A stretch of DNA of 64,000 nucleotides, taken from contig JBAMOY010000001.1 of assembly GCA_037071015.1 (NCBI GenBank), positions 434,001 to 498,000 on the forward strand. Direction: 5' to 3'. Each line of letters begins with the position of its first letter. Position 1 is the first letter of the stretch. The position numbers were made by a program, and so were the translations under genes. Positions 33,776 to 41,860 of the stretch are shown piece by piece. The notes below the pieces were generated by a model. That model ran no database searches. It was not told the DNA's origin and worked only from the letters and a program-made list of their open reading frames with translations. This DNA comes from JBAMOY01 sp037071015. GTDB lineage: Bacteria; Bacillota_I; Bacilli_A; RF39; UBA660.

Positions 33776-35059
33776 ATGTTAGAAAAACATATAAATAAAA
33801 TTACAATTGCTGTAATATTGTTAGTAACTGTAGTTGGATGTTTTGTGAAAATAAATTATCATTTAGAATTAAAACAATATCTCAAAAACAAAAATGATAT
33901 AAATAAAATATTAACTGCTAAAGAAAAAGAAAGTCAATTAATTAATCAAATATATAATCATTATAATGAAATAGTAACTGTTAAAAGTGATGCCAAATTA
34001 TATAAATTAAATGAAGACAATTATCAATATGTTGGAACCATATATAAAGATAATAAGATATTTTTAGATAAGTTGGCTGACGTTAATGAGGATACAAAAT
34101 ATTTTAAATTAAAAAATTTAGAATATTATATATCTTATGTAGATGTTGAGCCATTTACCGATGATTTGGAAATTAACAAAGATTATAAAAATTATTTACC
34201 TTGGAATGAGAATGTAGTTACCACCGGTAAAAGTAATCTTTATAGCGAGGAAGGTAAGTTAGTTTATAGTTTAGATATTTCACTTAATTTACCATTAATT
34301 ATTAAAGATGACGATAAGTATTATGTCGAATATGACAATAATTTGTATTATATTAAAAATGCGGAAGCTAAATTAGTCTTCAATAATAATAACAATTCTA
34401 CAGCAGCAACTAGTATTTCCACTTTAGCATATCACTTTTTTTATGATGCTAGTAAAGGTAATAACTGTAATCAAATCATTTGTTTATCCAATATAAAATT
34501 TGATGAACAAATGAAATACTTAAAAGATAATAATTATTATACTGCTACTATGCATGCTTTTGATCTATGGTTGGATAAAAAAATCCGGTTACCAAAAAAT
34601 ACTGTTGTTTTAACCATCGATGACGGTTATAATGTTGAAGAAGGAATAAAGGTACTAGAAAAATATGGTTTGCATGCCACTTTATTTTTAGTCACATCTT
34701 GGAACTTACCAGAAAAATATAAAACCAATGTTTTAGAATATCATTCTCATAGCCATAACATGCATAATACTGGAGTTTGTTCGAATGGGCAAGGTGGGGG
34801 TATCCAATGTTTACCGCGCGATGAAATATTAAGTGATTTAAAAAAATCGCAAGATTTATTAAATGGAAGTTTTGTCTTTTGTTATCCGTTTTATGAATAT
34901 AACGAATATTCTATATCTGTATTAAAAGAGGCAGGCTATCGTATGGCTTTTGGTGGTAATCGTGTAAAAACCTATCAAGGCTACAATAAATACAAATTAC
35001 CACGATATACTATTTTAAGTGATGATACATTGCAAAGTTTTATCAGTTATATAAGATGA
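33776..35059 (+). CDS. Secreted/membrane-anchored NodB-type deacetylase with long N-terminal region
   Basis: 427 residues. A signal-anchor helix at 8-26 (ITIAVILLVTVVGCFVKI) is followed by about 190 residues of beta-rich extracellular sequence resembling a wall-binding or SH3-like module, then a carbohydrate esterase 4 domain. Motif 1 is VVLTIDDGYNVEEG; motif 2 is EYHSHSHNMHNTG with both His ligands; CYPFYEYNEYS is in the motif 3 place. A Cys pair (NNCNQIIC) lies before the catalytic domain. It likely deacetylates wall or surface glycans. It has its own promoter and short leader. Confidence 0.82.
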   Translation: MLEKHINKITIAVILLVTVVGCFVKINYHLELKQYLKNKNDINKILTAKEKESQLINQIYNHYNEIVTVKSDAKLYKLNEDNYQYVGTIYKDNKIFLDKLADVNEDTKYFKLKNLEYYISYVDVEPFTDDLEINKDYKNYLPWNENVVTTGKSNLYSEEGKLVYSLDISLNLPLIIKDDDKYYVEYDNNLYYIKNAEAKLVFNNNNNSTAATSISTLAYHFFYDASKGNNCNQIICLSNIKFDEQMKYLKDNNYYTATMHAFDLWLDKKIRLPKNTVVLTIDDGYNVEEGIKVLEKYGLHATLFLVTSWNLPEKYKTNVLEYHSHSHNMHNTGVCSNGQGGGIQCLPRDEILSDLKKSQDLLNGSFVFCYPFYEYNEYSISVLKEAGYRMAFGGNRVKTYQGYNKYKLPRYTILSDDTLQSFISYIR

Positions 35060-35069
35060 GGAGTATAAT

Positions 35070-35648
35070 ATGAAAACTAACAAAAATGAATTGAAAGAAT
35101 TAAAAAGAAAAGAATTAAAAAAACAAAATTATCGTTGGACGATACAAATTACTTTGATGGCTTTTGCTATTTCCTTTTGTTTTTCTTTTTTATCCGAAAC
35201 ATTTATTCCAAAAGCTGGTCTTATTTTAGGTATCATTATTCTCTTTATTGTTATCTTAATTGGCGTTATTTTTGATATGATTGGAGTAGCTGTAACTTCT
35301 GCTGATGAAAAACCCTTTCATTCTATGAGTGCTCGCAAAGTAAAGGGTGCTAATATAGCTGTCATGTTCAAAAAGAATGCGGATAAAGTTTCATCATTTT
35401 GTAATGATGTAATCGGAGATATATGTGGAATTATATCTGGTTCAGCTGGTGTTATTATTGCTACTTTTTTGGCTAATACTTTTGAGATTAATATATTTAT
35501 CGTGACTTTATTAGTAACAGCTATTATTGCAGCTTTAACCATTGGAGGTAAAGCTTTAGGTAAAAGTATTGCTATCAATAAAAGCAATTATATATTATAT
35601 GAATTTTCTAAATTAGTATCACATTTTTATAAGAAAAAGAATCGGTAG
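35070..35648 (+). CDS. Uncharacterised four-helix membrane protein
   Basis: 192 residues. A Lys-rich start is followed by two membrane helices (about 28-68), then a soluble loop with FDMIGVAVTSADEKPFHSMSARKVKGANIAVMF, then two more helices and a basic end. The loop motif is shared with Bacillota proteins often labelled as CorB/CNNM-like, but no CBS domain is present. I do not recognise a sure function. It lies 10 bp after the deacetylase and is probably in the same transcript. Confidence 0.7.
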   Translation: MKTNKNELKELKRKELKKQNYRWTIQITLMAFAISFCFSFLSETFIPKAGLILGIIILFIVILIGVIFDMIGVAVTSADEKPFHSMSARKVKGANIAVMFKKNADKVSSFCNDVIGDICGIISGSAGVIIATFLANTFEINIFIVTLLVTAIIAALTIGGKALGKSIAINKSNYILYEFSKLVSHFYKKKNR

Positions 35649-35697
35649 TTCTTTTTCTTGTTTTTATTTTATGTTAAAATAATTTAAGGTGAAGCTT

Positions 35698-36739
35698 ATG
35701 AAAAAGGGTCATAAATATTATCTTGATTTAGATGTCTTACGTATTTTGGCAAGTATTGCGGTTGTTTTAGTCCATGTGGCTTCTCAGAAGTGGTATACAG
35801 TTACTGACTTAAAAACATTTACTGTTTTCAATTTTTTTGATTGTATAGGGCGCTTTGCTGTACCCATCTTCTTTATGATTAGTGGGGTCTTATTTTTAGA
35901 TAAAAATAGGCAATTTGATTTTAAAACTTTTTTTTCGTAAACATCTTCTCAAAATGGTTATCACCTATGTAGTATGGTGTATTTTATATTATTTATTTGA
36001 TTATCTTTTTTTGGGAAAAATTAATAAAATAACTATAAAAGGATTGATTACATCAGTGATTGAAAATAAATTCGTATTGTGGTTTTTAAAGGTTATGATT
36101 TATATTTATTTATTTTTACCATTTATCAGAACAATCGTTGAACATAGTAACGAAAAGCAGATAAAGTACTTTTTGGCTATTTTCTTTGTTATCGGCGTAT
36201 TATTTTATCAAACGACAACATTACCTTTACCATTAATTATTAAAAATATGTTTGTTAAAATGCGCATTCATGATCGTATTTGGTATCTGGGATATTTTGT
36301 TTTAGGGTGGTATATATATAACAAAGAGATTTCAATAACAAAAAGAAAATGGTTATATATATTAGGTCTGTTATCAGTTAACTTTTGTTTTTTGTTCACT
36401 AATGTATATTTTATGAAGACTGGTATTAAAAATAGTTGTTTATATGAATATTTTTCAATTAATACATTTATATATTCTTTATCTGTTTTTGTTTTTGTTA
36501 AATATTGGATAAAAAGACAGAATTTAGTTGGGATTAATTTACAAAATTTTTCTAAATATACTTTAGGAATATATTTGATTCACGTTTTTGTTTTGGAATA
36601 TATATGTAAAATGGGACTAGATACGTTATCTTTTAATCCAGTTTTAGCTACTGTTTTAATTACTGTTATTGTTTATACAATCAGCTATTTAATTACTTTT
36701 GTGATACGTAAAATACCCCTTTTAAAAGAGGTTGTATAA
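35698..36739 (+). pseudogene. Acyltransferase-3 family gene split by a frameshift at a T8 tract
   Basis: The first frame (from ATG 35698, AAGGTG before it) encodes KYYLDLDVLRILASIAVVLVHV and IPIFFMISG-type helices of an acyltransferase family 3 (OafA-like) membrane enzyme. It stops at 35940 just after eight T's (35928-35935). The remainder continues in another frame from about 35936 (RKHLLKMVITYVVW) to 36739. Deleting one T joins the two into about 347 residues, the normal length. The enzyme would acetylate surface glycans. Phase variation, transcriptional slippage, a true pseudogene or a sequencing slip are all possible. Confidence 0.85.
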
Positions 36740-36746
36740 ATCAATC

Positions 36747-36810
36747 TTATAGTTGACAACTATAAAATTAAATTGTATACTAATGTTGTAAATAGTAATG
36801 ATTACTATTT
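36747..36810 (+). promoter_or_regulatory. perR-rubrerythrin promoter with two Per-box-like palindromes
   Basis: TTGACA (36753-36758), 17-bp spacer, TATACT (36776-36781). The -35 is embedded in a 9-1-9 perfect palindrome (36747-36765, TTATAGTTG-A-CAACTATAA). A second 10-1-10 perfect palindrome lies at 36790-36810 (AATAGTAAT-G-ATTACTATT core), between the -10 and the ribosome binding site. Both have the A/T-rich 7-1-7-type form of Fur/PerR operators, so autoregulation is likely. Confidence 0.82.
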
Positions 36811-36820
36811 GAGGTGAAAT

Positions 36821-37225
36821 ATGCGTTATTCAAAACAGAGAGAAACTATTTTAGAGGCAGTTAAGAGTAGTTATGATCATCCAACCGCTGAAGAGGTTTA
36901 TGAATCGGTTAAAACAGAAATACCAAATATTAGTTTGGGGACTGTTTATCGCAACTTAAATACTTTATCAGATCAAGGGAAGATAAAACGAATTAAGATT
37001 GCTAATAGTAGTGACCATTTCGATGGCACTTTAAATTATCATCATCATGCTTATTGCGATATTTGTCATAATATTTTTGATATCAAAATCAAAGATGAAT
37101 TTAATTTCGACAATTTGATGATTGAAGATAAATTTCAAATGTTAGAAGTTAACATATGTTTCACCGGAATATGTAATGATTGCCAAAATAGAAAGAAGGA
37201 TTTGAATGGAATTAAAAGGAAGTAG
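36821..37225 (+). CDS. perR: Fur-family regulator, PerR-like peroxide sensor
   Basis: 134 residues. The winged helix includes HPTAEEVYESVK and ISLGTVYRNLNTLSDQGKI. Metal-site residues: His in DHPTAEE, the HFDG Asp and NYHHHAYCDIC His pair. Structural zinc Cys pairs are CDIC and CNDC. The pattern (Asp after HF, adjacent His residues) fits PerR better than Fur. The link to rubrerythrin, an anaerobic peroxide reductase, whose start overlaps this gene by 20 bp, supports peroxide control. Exact sensor type is inference. Confidence 0.85.
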   Translation: MRYSKQRETILEAVKSSYDHPTAEEVYESVKTEIPNISLGTVYRNLNTLSDQGKIKRIKIANSSDHFDGTLNYHHHAYCDICHNIFDIKIKDEFNFDNLMIEDKFQMLEVNICFTGICNDCQNRKKDLNGIKRK

Positions 37226-37745
37226 AACAGAACAAAATTTAATGGCGGCTTTTGCTGGCGAAAGCCAAGCACGTAATAAATATACTTATTACGCATCTAA
37301 GGCCAAAAAAGATGGATTTGAACAAATTGCTGCCATTTTTGAGGAAACAGCCAACAATGAAAAAGAACATGCTAAAATGTGGTTTAAGGAATTACATGGT
37401 GGTGAAATTCCTACTACAGCCCAAAATTTATTAGACGCGGCTGAAGGTGAAAACTACGAGTGGACTGATATGTATGCTGAGTTTGCCAAAGTAGCCAAAG
37501 AAGAAGGATTTGACCGTATTGCCTATCTTTTTGAGGGTGTAGCTAAAATTGAAAAAGAACATGAAGAAAGATATAGAAAATTACTTGCTAATGTTGAAGA
37601 TAAATTAGTCTTTAGTAAAGATGGTGAATGTATTTGGGTATGCCGTAATTGCGGACATATTCATATTGGTCAATATGCACCAGAAGTTTGTCCAATCTGT
37701 GCCCATCCAAAAGCTTACTTCGAATTAAAAGCTAGTAATTATTAG
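37206..37745 (+). CDS. rbr: Rubrerythrin
   Basis: 179 residues. The di-iron four-helix bundle carries ExxH-type motifs (FAGESQARNKYTYYA, EETANNEKEHAKMW, EGVAKIEKEHEERY). A C-terminal rubredoxin-like domain has the two Cys pairs CRNCGHIH and CPICAHP. It reduces hydrogen peroxide in anaerobes. It starts inside perR behind GAAGGA, so the pair is translationally coupled, under the Per-box-like promoter at 36747. Confidence 0.95.
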   Translation: MELKGSRTEQNLMAAFAGESQARNKYTYYASKAKKDGFEQIAAIFEETANNEKEHAKMWFKELHGGEIPTTAQNLLDAAEGENYEWTDMYAEFAKVAKEEGFDRIAYLFEGVAKIEKEHEERYRKLLANVEDKLVFSKDGECIWVCRNCGHIHIGQYAPEVCPICAHPKAYFELKASNY

Positions 37746-37756
37746 GAAAGTAAATT

Positions 37757-37792
37757 AAAACATATATTTTATTTAATATATGTTTTAATTTT
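37757..37792 (+). terminator. Terminator after rubrerythrin
   Basis: The 12-bp AT stem AAAACATATATT / AATATATGTTTT (37757-37768 with 37775-37786), 6-nt loop, then AATTTT. AT-rich, so of moderate strength. Confidence 0.65.
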
Positions 37793-37823
37793 GATATAAT
37801 ATTATTTATAGAGGTGATTCATA

Positions 37824-39476
37824 ATGAATACTGATTTAGAAATTGCTAAAAGTGTTGATATGGAAGATATTAATCATATTGCTAAAAAGATAGGTATTGA
37901 TGAGAAATATATTGAGTGTTATGGAAAATATAAAGCAAAGATATCGTTAGATATTTTTAAAGAGATAAAAAATAGAGAAAATGGTAAATTAATCCTTGTA
38001 ACATCAACTAATCCCACACCTTATGGTGAAGGTAAAACAACAACAAGTATTGGTATAAATGATGCTTTAAATAAAATTGGCAAAAAGTCATTAGTAGTAT
38101 TAAGAGAACCTTCTTTAGGACCTGTTTTTGGGATTAAAGGTGGTGCAACTGGTGGGGGTTATTCACAAGTAGTACCAATGGAAGATATTAATCTACATTT
38201 TACTGGTGATATCCATGCAATTGGTGCTTGTAACAATTTATTGTGTGCTATTATCGATAATCATATTTTTCAAGGAAATAATTTAAACATTGATATTAAA
38301 ACCATAAATTTTAATCGATGTTTAGATATAAACGATCGTGCCCTTCGTAATTGTTTGGTTGCATTTAATAATAAAGATGGTATTGAAAGAGAAGAAAAAT
38401 TTAATATTACAGTAGCAAGTGAAATAATGGCTATTTTGTGTTTAGCTAATGACATTGACGATTTAAAGAAACGTTTAGGTAATATTTTTATTGCATATAA
38501 TACTGATGGTAATCCTATATATGCTAGAGATTTGCATTGCGAAGGAGCTTTAACTTTACTTTTGAAAGACGCTATCAAACCAAATTTAGTTCAGACCTTA
38601 GAACATAATCCTGCTATTATTCATGGTGGGCCGTTCGCTAATATTGCTCATGGATGTAATTCTCTTATTGCAACTAAATTAGGTTTGAAACTTAGTGATT
38701 ATGTTGTTACCGAGGCAGGATTTGGTTCCGACTTAGGTGCTGAAAAATTCTTAGATATAAAATGTCGTATTGGTAATTTAAAACCTAACTTAATTGTTAT
38801 TAATACAACCTTACGTAGCTTAAAGTATAATGGTAATCAAGATATTAAAGATGAATTAGAACTGTTAAAAAGCGGTATCTGCAATTTAGAAGTTCACATC
38901 GATAATATGCGTAAATATAGTAAAAACATTTTAGTTTGTTTAAATAAGTTTACAAATGATACGGAAGAAGAAATATCTTACATTAATGAATATTGTAATA
39001 GACATGATATACCGTTTGCCATTTCTGATACTTGGAAATTAGGTGGTGCCGGTGGTATTGAGTTAGCTAATAAAATTGTTGATTTAACAGGAAGGGAAAA
39101 TAATTTTAAGCTACTATATAATAATCATGACCATCTAATAGATAAAATAAAAAAAGTTTGTCATGAAATATATCGGGCTGATGATATCAATGTGAGTGAT
39201 GCGATAATGGCTAAAATAGAAAAGTTAGAAAAAAACGGTTATCGTGATTTACCTGTTTGTATTGCTAAAACGCAATATTCTTTAAGTGATAATCCTAAAT
39301 TGTTGGGAAAACCCCAAAACTTTAATATCACTATCCGTGATATTAAGCTTTGTTCTGGAGCTGGATTTATCGTTGTCTTGGCCGGTAATATTATGACTAT
39401 GCCTGGACTTTCTAAAGCACCAGCATATTTAAATATGGATATCGATAATAACGGAAATATTTATGGATTATTTTAA
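37824..39476 (+). CDS. fhs: Formate-tetrahydrofolate ligase
   Basis: 550 residues, near the family's usual 555. It makes 10-formyl-THF from formate, THF and ATP. Nucleotide site TSTNPTPYGEGKTTTSIGINDAL, then LREPSLGPVFGIKGGATGGGYSQVVPMEDINLHFTGD and HGGPFANIAHGCNS are intact. TATAAT stands about 30 nt before the start with GAGGTGATT. The enzyme is typical of anaerobes with one-carbon metabolism based on formate. It is transcribed alone, with terminators on both sides. Confidence 0.96.
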   Translation: MNTDLEIAKSVDMEDINHIAKKIGIDEKYIECYGKYKAKISLDIFKEIKNRENGKLILVTSTNPTPYGEGKTTTSIGINDALNKIGKKSLVVLREPSLGPVFGIKGGATGGGYSQVVPMEDINLHFTGDIHAIGACNNLLCAIIDNHIFQGNNLNIDIKTINFNRCLDINDRALRNCLVAFNNKDGIEREEKFNITVASEIMAILCLANDIDDLKKRLGNIFIAYNTDGNPIYARDLHCEGALTLLLKDAIKPNLVQTLEHNPAIIHGGPFANIAHGCNSLIATKLGLKLSDYVVTEAGFGSDLGAEKFLDIKCRIGNLKPNLIVINTTLRSLKYNGNQDIKDELELLKSGICNLEVHIDNMRKYSKNILVCLNKFTNDTEEEISYINEYCNRHDIPFAISDTWKLGGAGGIELANKIVDLTGRENNFKLLYNNHDHLIDKIKKVCHEIYRADDINVSDAIMAKIEKLEKNGYRDLPVCIAKTQYSLSDNPKLLGKPQNFNITIRDIKLCSGAGFIVVLAGNIMTMPGLSKAPAYLNMDIDNNGNIYGLF

Positions 39477-39500
39477 AAATCGCTTATCGCGATTTTTTTG
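39477..39500 (+). terminator. Terminator after fhs
   Basis: Stem AAATCGC/GCGATTT (39477-39483 with 39489-39495), loop TTATC, then a T run. Confidence 0.8.
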
Positions 39501-39534
39501 TCTGTTTAAGTTAATAATAATACTGGGTGATATA

Positions 39535-40311
39535 ATGCAAACAATACTAATTACTGGTGCTGCTTCCGGTTTAGCTAAAAATGTTATCGATAAAATTAAA
39601 GATAATGAATATTTTATTTTTTTAACTGTCAGAACAAATAAGCAATTAGAAAGAGTAAGAGAAAAATATAAAAATCATAAAAATATTAAGTGCTTTAAAT
39701 TAGATATAACAAACAAGCAAGATTTAGATAAAGTTAAGGCATTAGATATTGATATACTTATTAATAACGCTGCTAGTGGTGAAGGAGGAAGTGTTTTAAC
39801 AATTCCAATGGCTAGATTAGAAAAAAATTTTTATACTAATGTTTTTGGTACAGTAGCGTTGACACAAATTGTTTTACAAAAGATGCTTCAAAAAGATAGT
39901 GGAAAAATTATCAATATTGCCTCTTTAGCTGGAGTTATGCCAATAAGTTTTTTGGGTAGCTACTCAGCAACTAAAGCTAGTATAATTAAATTAAGTATTG
40001 TTTTAAGAAATGAATTAAAACTTTTGACCGATAATATTAAAATTGTCTTGATTGAACCAGGCTTTTATCATACGGGGTTCAATCAGGTTATGTTAGAAAA
40101 TAAATATAATGATTATCATACTTATTTTGATAGTTGTATCGAATTGATAAAAGCTAGGGAAAATTTGATGTTACGCTTTCTAGAACATAAAAGTTTTAAT
40201 TCAATTACTGATAAGATTACTAAAGCAATAATATCAGATAATCCAAATTTTATTTATCGAGCTCCTTTTTGGCAAAGTATTGGCAGTAAAATTTATGAAT
40301 TATTCCATTAA
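39535..40311 (+). CDS. Short-chain dehydrogenase/reductase
   Basis: 258 residues. The start at 39535, with GGGTGATATA before it, gives the Rossmann motif ILITGAASGLAKNVI at the very N-terminus. The longer frame from 39463 would cross the fhs terminator and is rejected. Classical SDR elements follow: NNAASGEGGS, IINIASLAGVMP with the catalytic Ser, and YSATKASI with Tyr-x3-Lys. The EPGFYHTGF segment suggests a lipid- or keto-sugar-type reductase, but the substrate is open. Downstream genes are lipid related. Confidence 0.88.
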   Translation: MQTILITGAASGLAKNVIDKIKDNEYFIFLTVRTNKQLERVREKYKNHKNIKCFKLDITNKQDLDKVKALDIDILINNAASGEGGSVLTIPMARLEKNFYTNVFGTVALTQIVLQKMLQKDSGKIINIASLAGVMPISFLGSYSATKASIIKLSIVLRNELKLLTDNIKIVLIEPGFYHTGFNQVMLENKYNDYHTYFDSCIELIKARENLMLRFLEHKSFNSITDKITKAIISDNPNFIYRAPFWQSIGSKIYELFH

Positions 40312-40391
40312 TCAGGAATAATTTTTTCTTTATTAAGATAAATAAAAGTGATATAATATTATAGATTTTATTAATATACTAGAGGTGTAGT

Positions 40392-40970
40392 ATGAAGGAA
40401 GAAATGAATCTATATAAAATTGTAAGGCCGATTCTTTCAATTATTTTTAAACTGTTATATATACCACAAATAATTGGTAAGGAAAATATACCTAAAACGG
40501 GTGGTGCTGTTATAGCTGGAACGCATATTTGGTATTTTGATCCGATTGCTATTATGGCTTCAACTAAAAGAAATGTATACTTTATTGCTAAAAAAGAGTT
40601 GCATGAAGGAAAGTTTAAACATATCTTTAAGGCCGCCGGGACTATTCCCGTTGATCGTAGTACAAAAAATCCACTAGCACGTGCTAAAGCAGAAAATGTT
40701 CTACGTGACGGTAAATTAATTGGTATTTTTCCAGAGGGCACAACTAAAAAGCAAAAAGGTGAATTATTACCTTTTAAGTATGGAGCTGTATCAATGGCCC
40801 AAAAGGCAAATGTGCAAATTATTCCTTTAGCCATTATTGGTAATTATCGCCCTTTTAGTAGAGTAAAAATTATCTATGGTGAGGCTATCAATATTGAAGG
40901 ATTTTCCTTAGAAGAAGCCAATGCTTTATTACGAACTAAAATAGTCGAATTAATAAATAATAATAGTTAG
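40392..40970 (+). CDS. plsC: 1-acylglycerol-3-phosphate acyltransferase
   Basis: 192 residues of the PlsC family. The acceptor/catalytic motif HIWYFD is the H-x4-D box, and IFPEGTTKKQKGELLPFKYGA holds the EGT motif for glycerol-phosphate binding. It transfers the second acyl chain in phosphatidic acid synthesis at the membrane. The diacylglycerol kinase-like gene starts 11 bp later and an acyl-CoA ligase-like gene follows, a coherent phospholipid unit. Confidence 0.93.
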   Translation: MKEEMNLYKIVRPILSIIFKLLYIPQIIGKENIPKTGGAVIAGTHIWYFDPIAIMASTKRNVYFIAKKELHEGKFKHIFKAAGTIPVDRSTKNPLARAKAENVLRDGKLIGIFPEGTTKKQKGELLPFKYGAVSMAQKANVQIIPLAIIGNYRPFSRVKIIYGEAINIEGFSLEEANALLRTKIVELINNNS

Positions 40971-40980
40971 GAAGTTAAGT

Positions 40981-41850
40981 ATGAGACATATTTTTATTGT
41001 AAATCCCATTTCTGGTCAAGGCCGTGCTTTTAAATTAGTTGAAAATATACATAATGTTTGTAGGCAGGACAATCTAGATTATGAAGTTATCTTTACTAGA
41101 CAACCTAAAGATGCGACTAAAATTGTTAAACAGTATCGTAAAGAAGAAAATATCATTTATAGTGTTGGTGGTGATGGCACTTTAAATGAGGTTTTAAACG
41201 GTATTGTTGGTTCGAAAAATAAGTTAGCTATTATCCCTGGTGGCAGTGGTAATGATTTTTATAAATCAATTGATGAAATTTCAGATATAGAATATAAAAT
41301 AGATATTGGAAAAATTAATCGCCGTTATTTTATTAACATTGTTTCAATTGGGATTGATGCTGATGTATGCGATAATGTCAACATCATGAAAAAAAAGCAT
41401 TTACCAACATCACAAATTTATAATGCTAGCATTGTATATACCTTTATGAAATTTAAACCCAAATTCATTCATTTTCGATTGAATAAGACCGATATGAAAG
41501 ATTATTATACGATGGTGACAATTTGCAATGGCAAAGTTTATGGTGGTGGTTATAAAATTGCCCCTAATGCCATAATAGACGACGGACTATTTGATATATA
41601 CTTTGTCGATGCTTTAAGTAAGGTCCAGATACCCAAATTGTTTTTAATGCTAAAAAAAGGCACGCATGAAACTTCGCCATTAGTACATAAAAGACAAACA
41701 TCTAAAATAAGTTTTAAATCTAATATACCTATGGTATGTAATGTCGATGGAGAAACTTTATATGAAAAAAAATATAATATTGAGTTATTAAAGAATAAGG
41801 TGATTATTTACAATGATAAAAAGTTTATTAAAAGAATTTTAGATAATTAG
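40981..41850 (+). CDS. dagK: Diacylglycerol/lipid kinase (DagK/YegS family)
   Basis: 289 residues. N-terminal HIFIVNPISGQGRA and the nucleotide motif YSVGGDGTLNEVLNGIVGS plus IIPGGSGNDFYKS are the DAGKc signature. The C-terminal half (VTICNGKVYGGGYKIAPNAIIDDGLFDIYFV) is the beta-sandwich of the YegS/DgkB group. It phosphorylates diacylglycerol or a related lipid, recycling it to phosphatidic acid. It lies between plsC and the acyl-CoA ligase in one operon. Confidence 0.92.
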   Translation: MRHIFIVNPISGQGRAFKLVENIHNVCRQDNLDYEVIFTRQPKDATKIVKQYRKEENIIYSVGGDGTLNEVLNGIVGSKNKLAIIPGGSGNDFYKSIDEISDIEYKIDIGKINRRYFINIVSIGIDADVCDNVNIMKKKHLPTSQIYNASIVYTFMKFKPKFIHFRLNKTDMKDYYTMVTICNGKVYGGGYKIAPNAIIDDGLFDIYFVDALSKVQIPKLFLMLKKGTHETSPLVHKRQTSKISFKSNIPMVCNVDGETLYEKKYNIELLKNKVIIYNDKKFIKRILDN

Positions 41851-41860
41851 GAGTGAAAAT

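Noticed and set aside
40379..40834. Minus-strand open frame antisense to plsC
   Set aside because: The sense strand encodes a complete PlsC with its motifs. The antisense product has no family features and no ribosome binding site.
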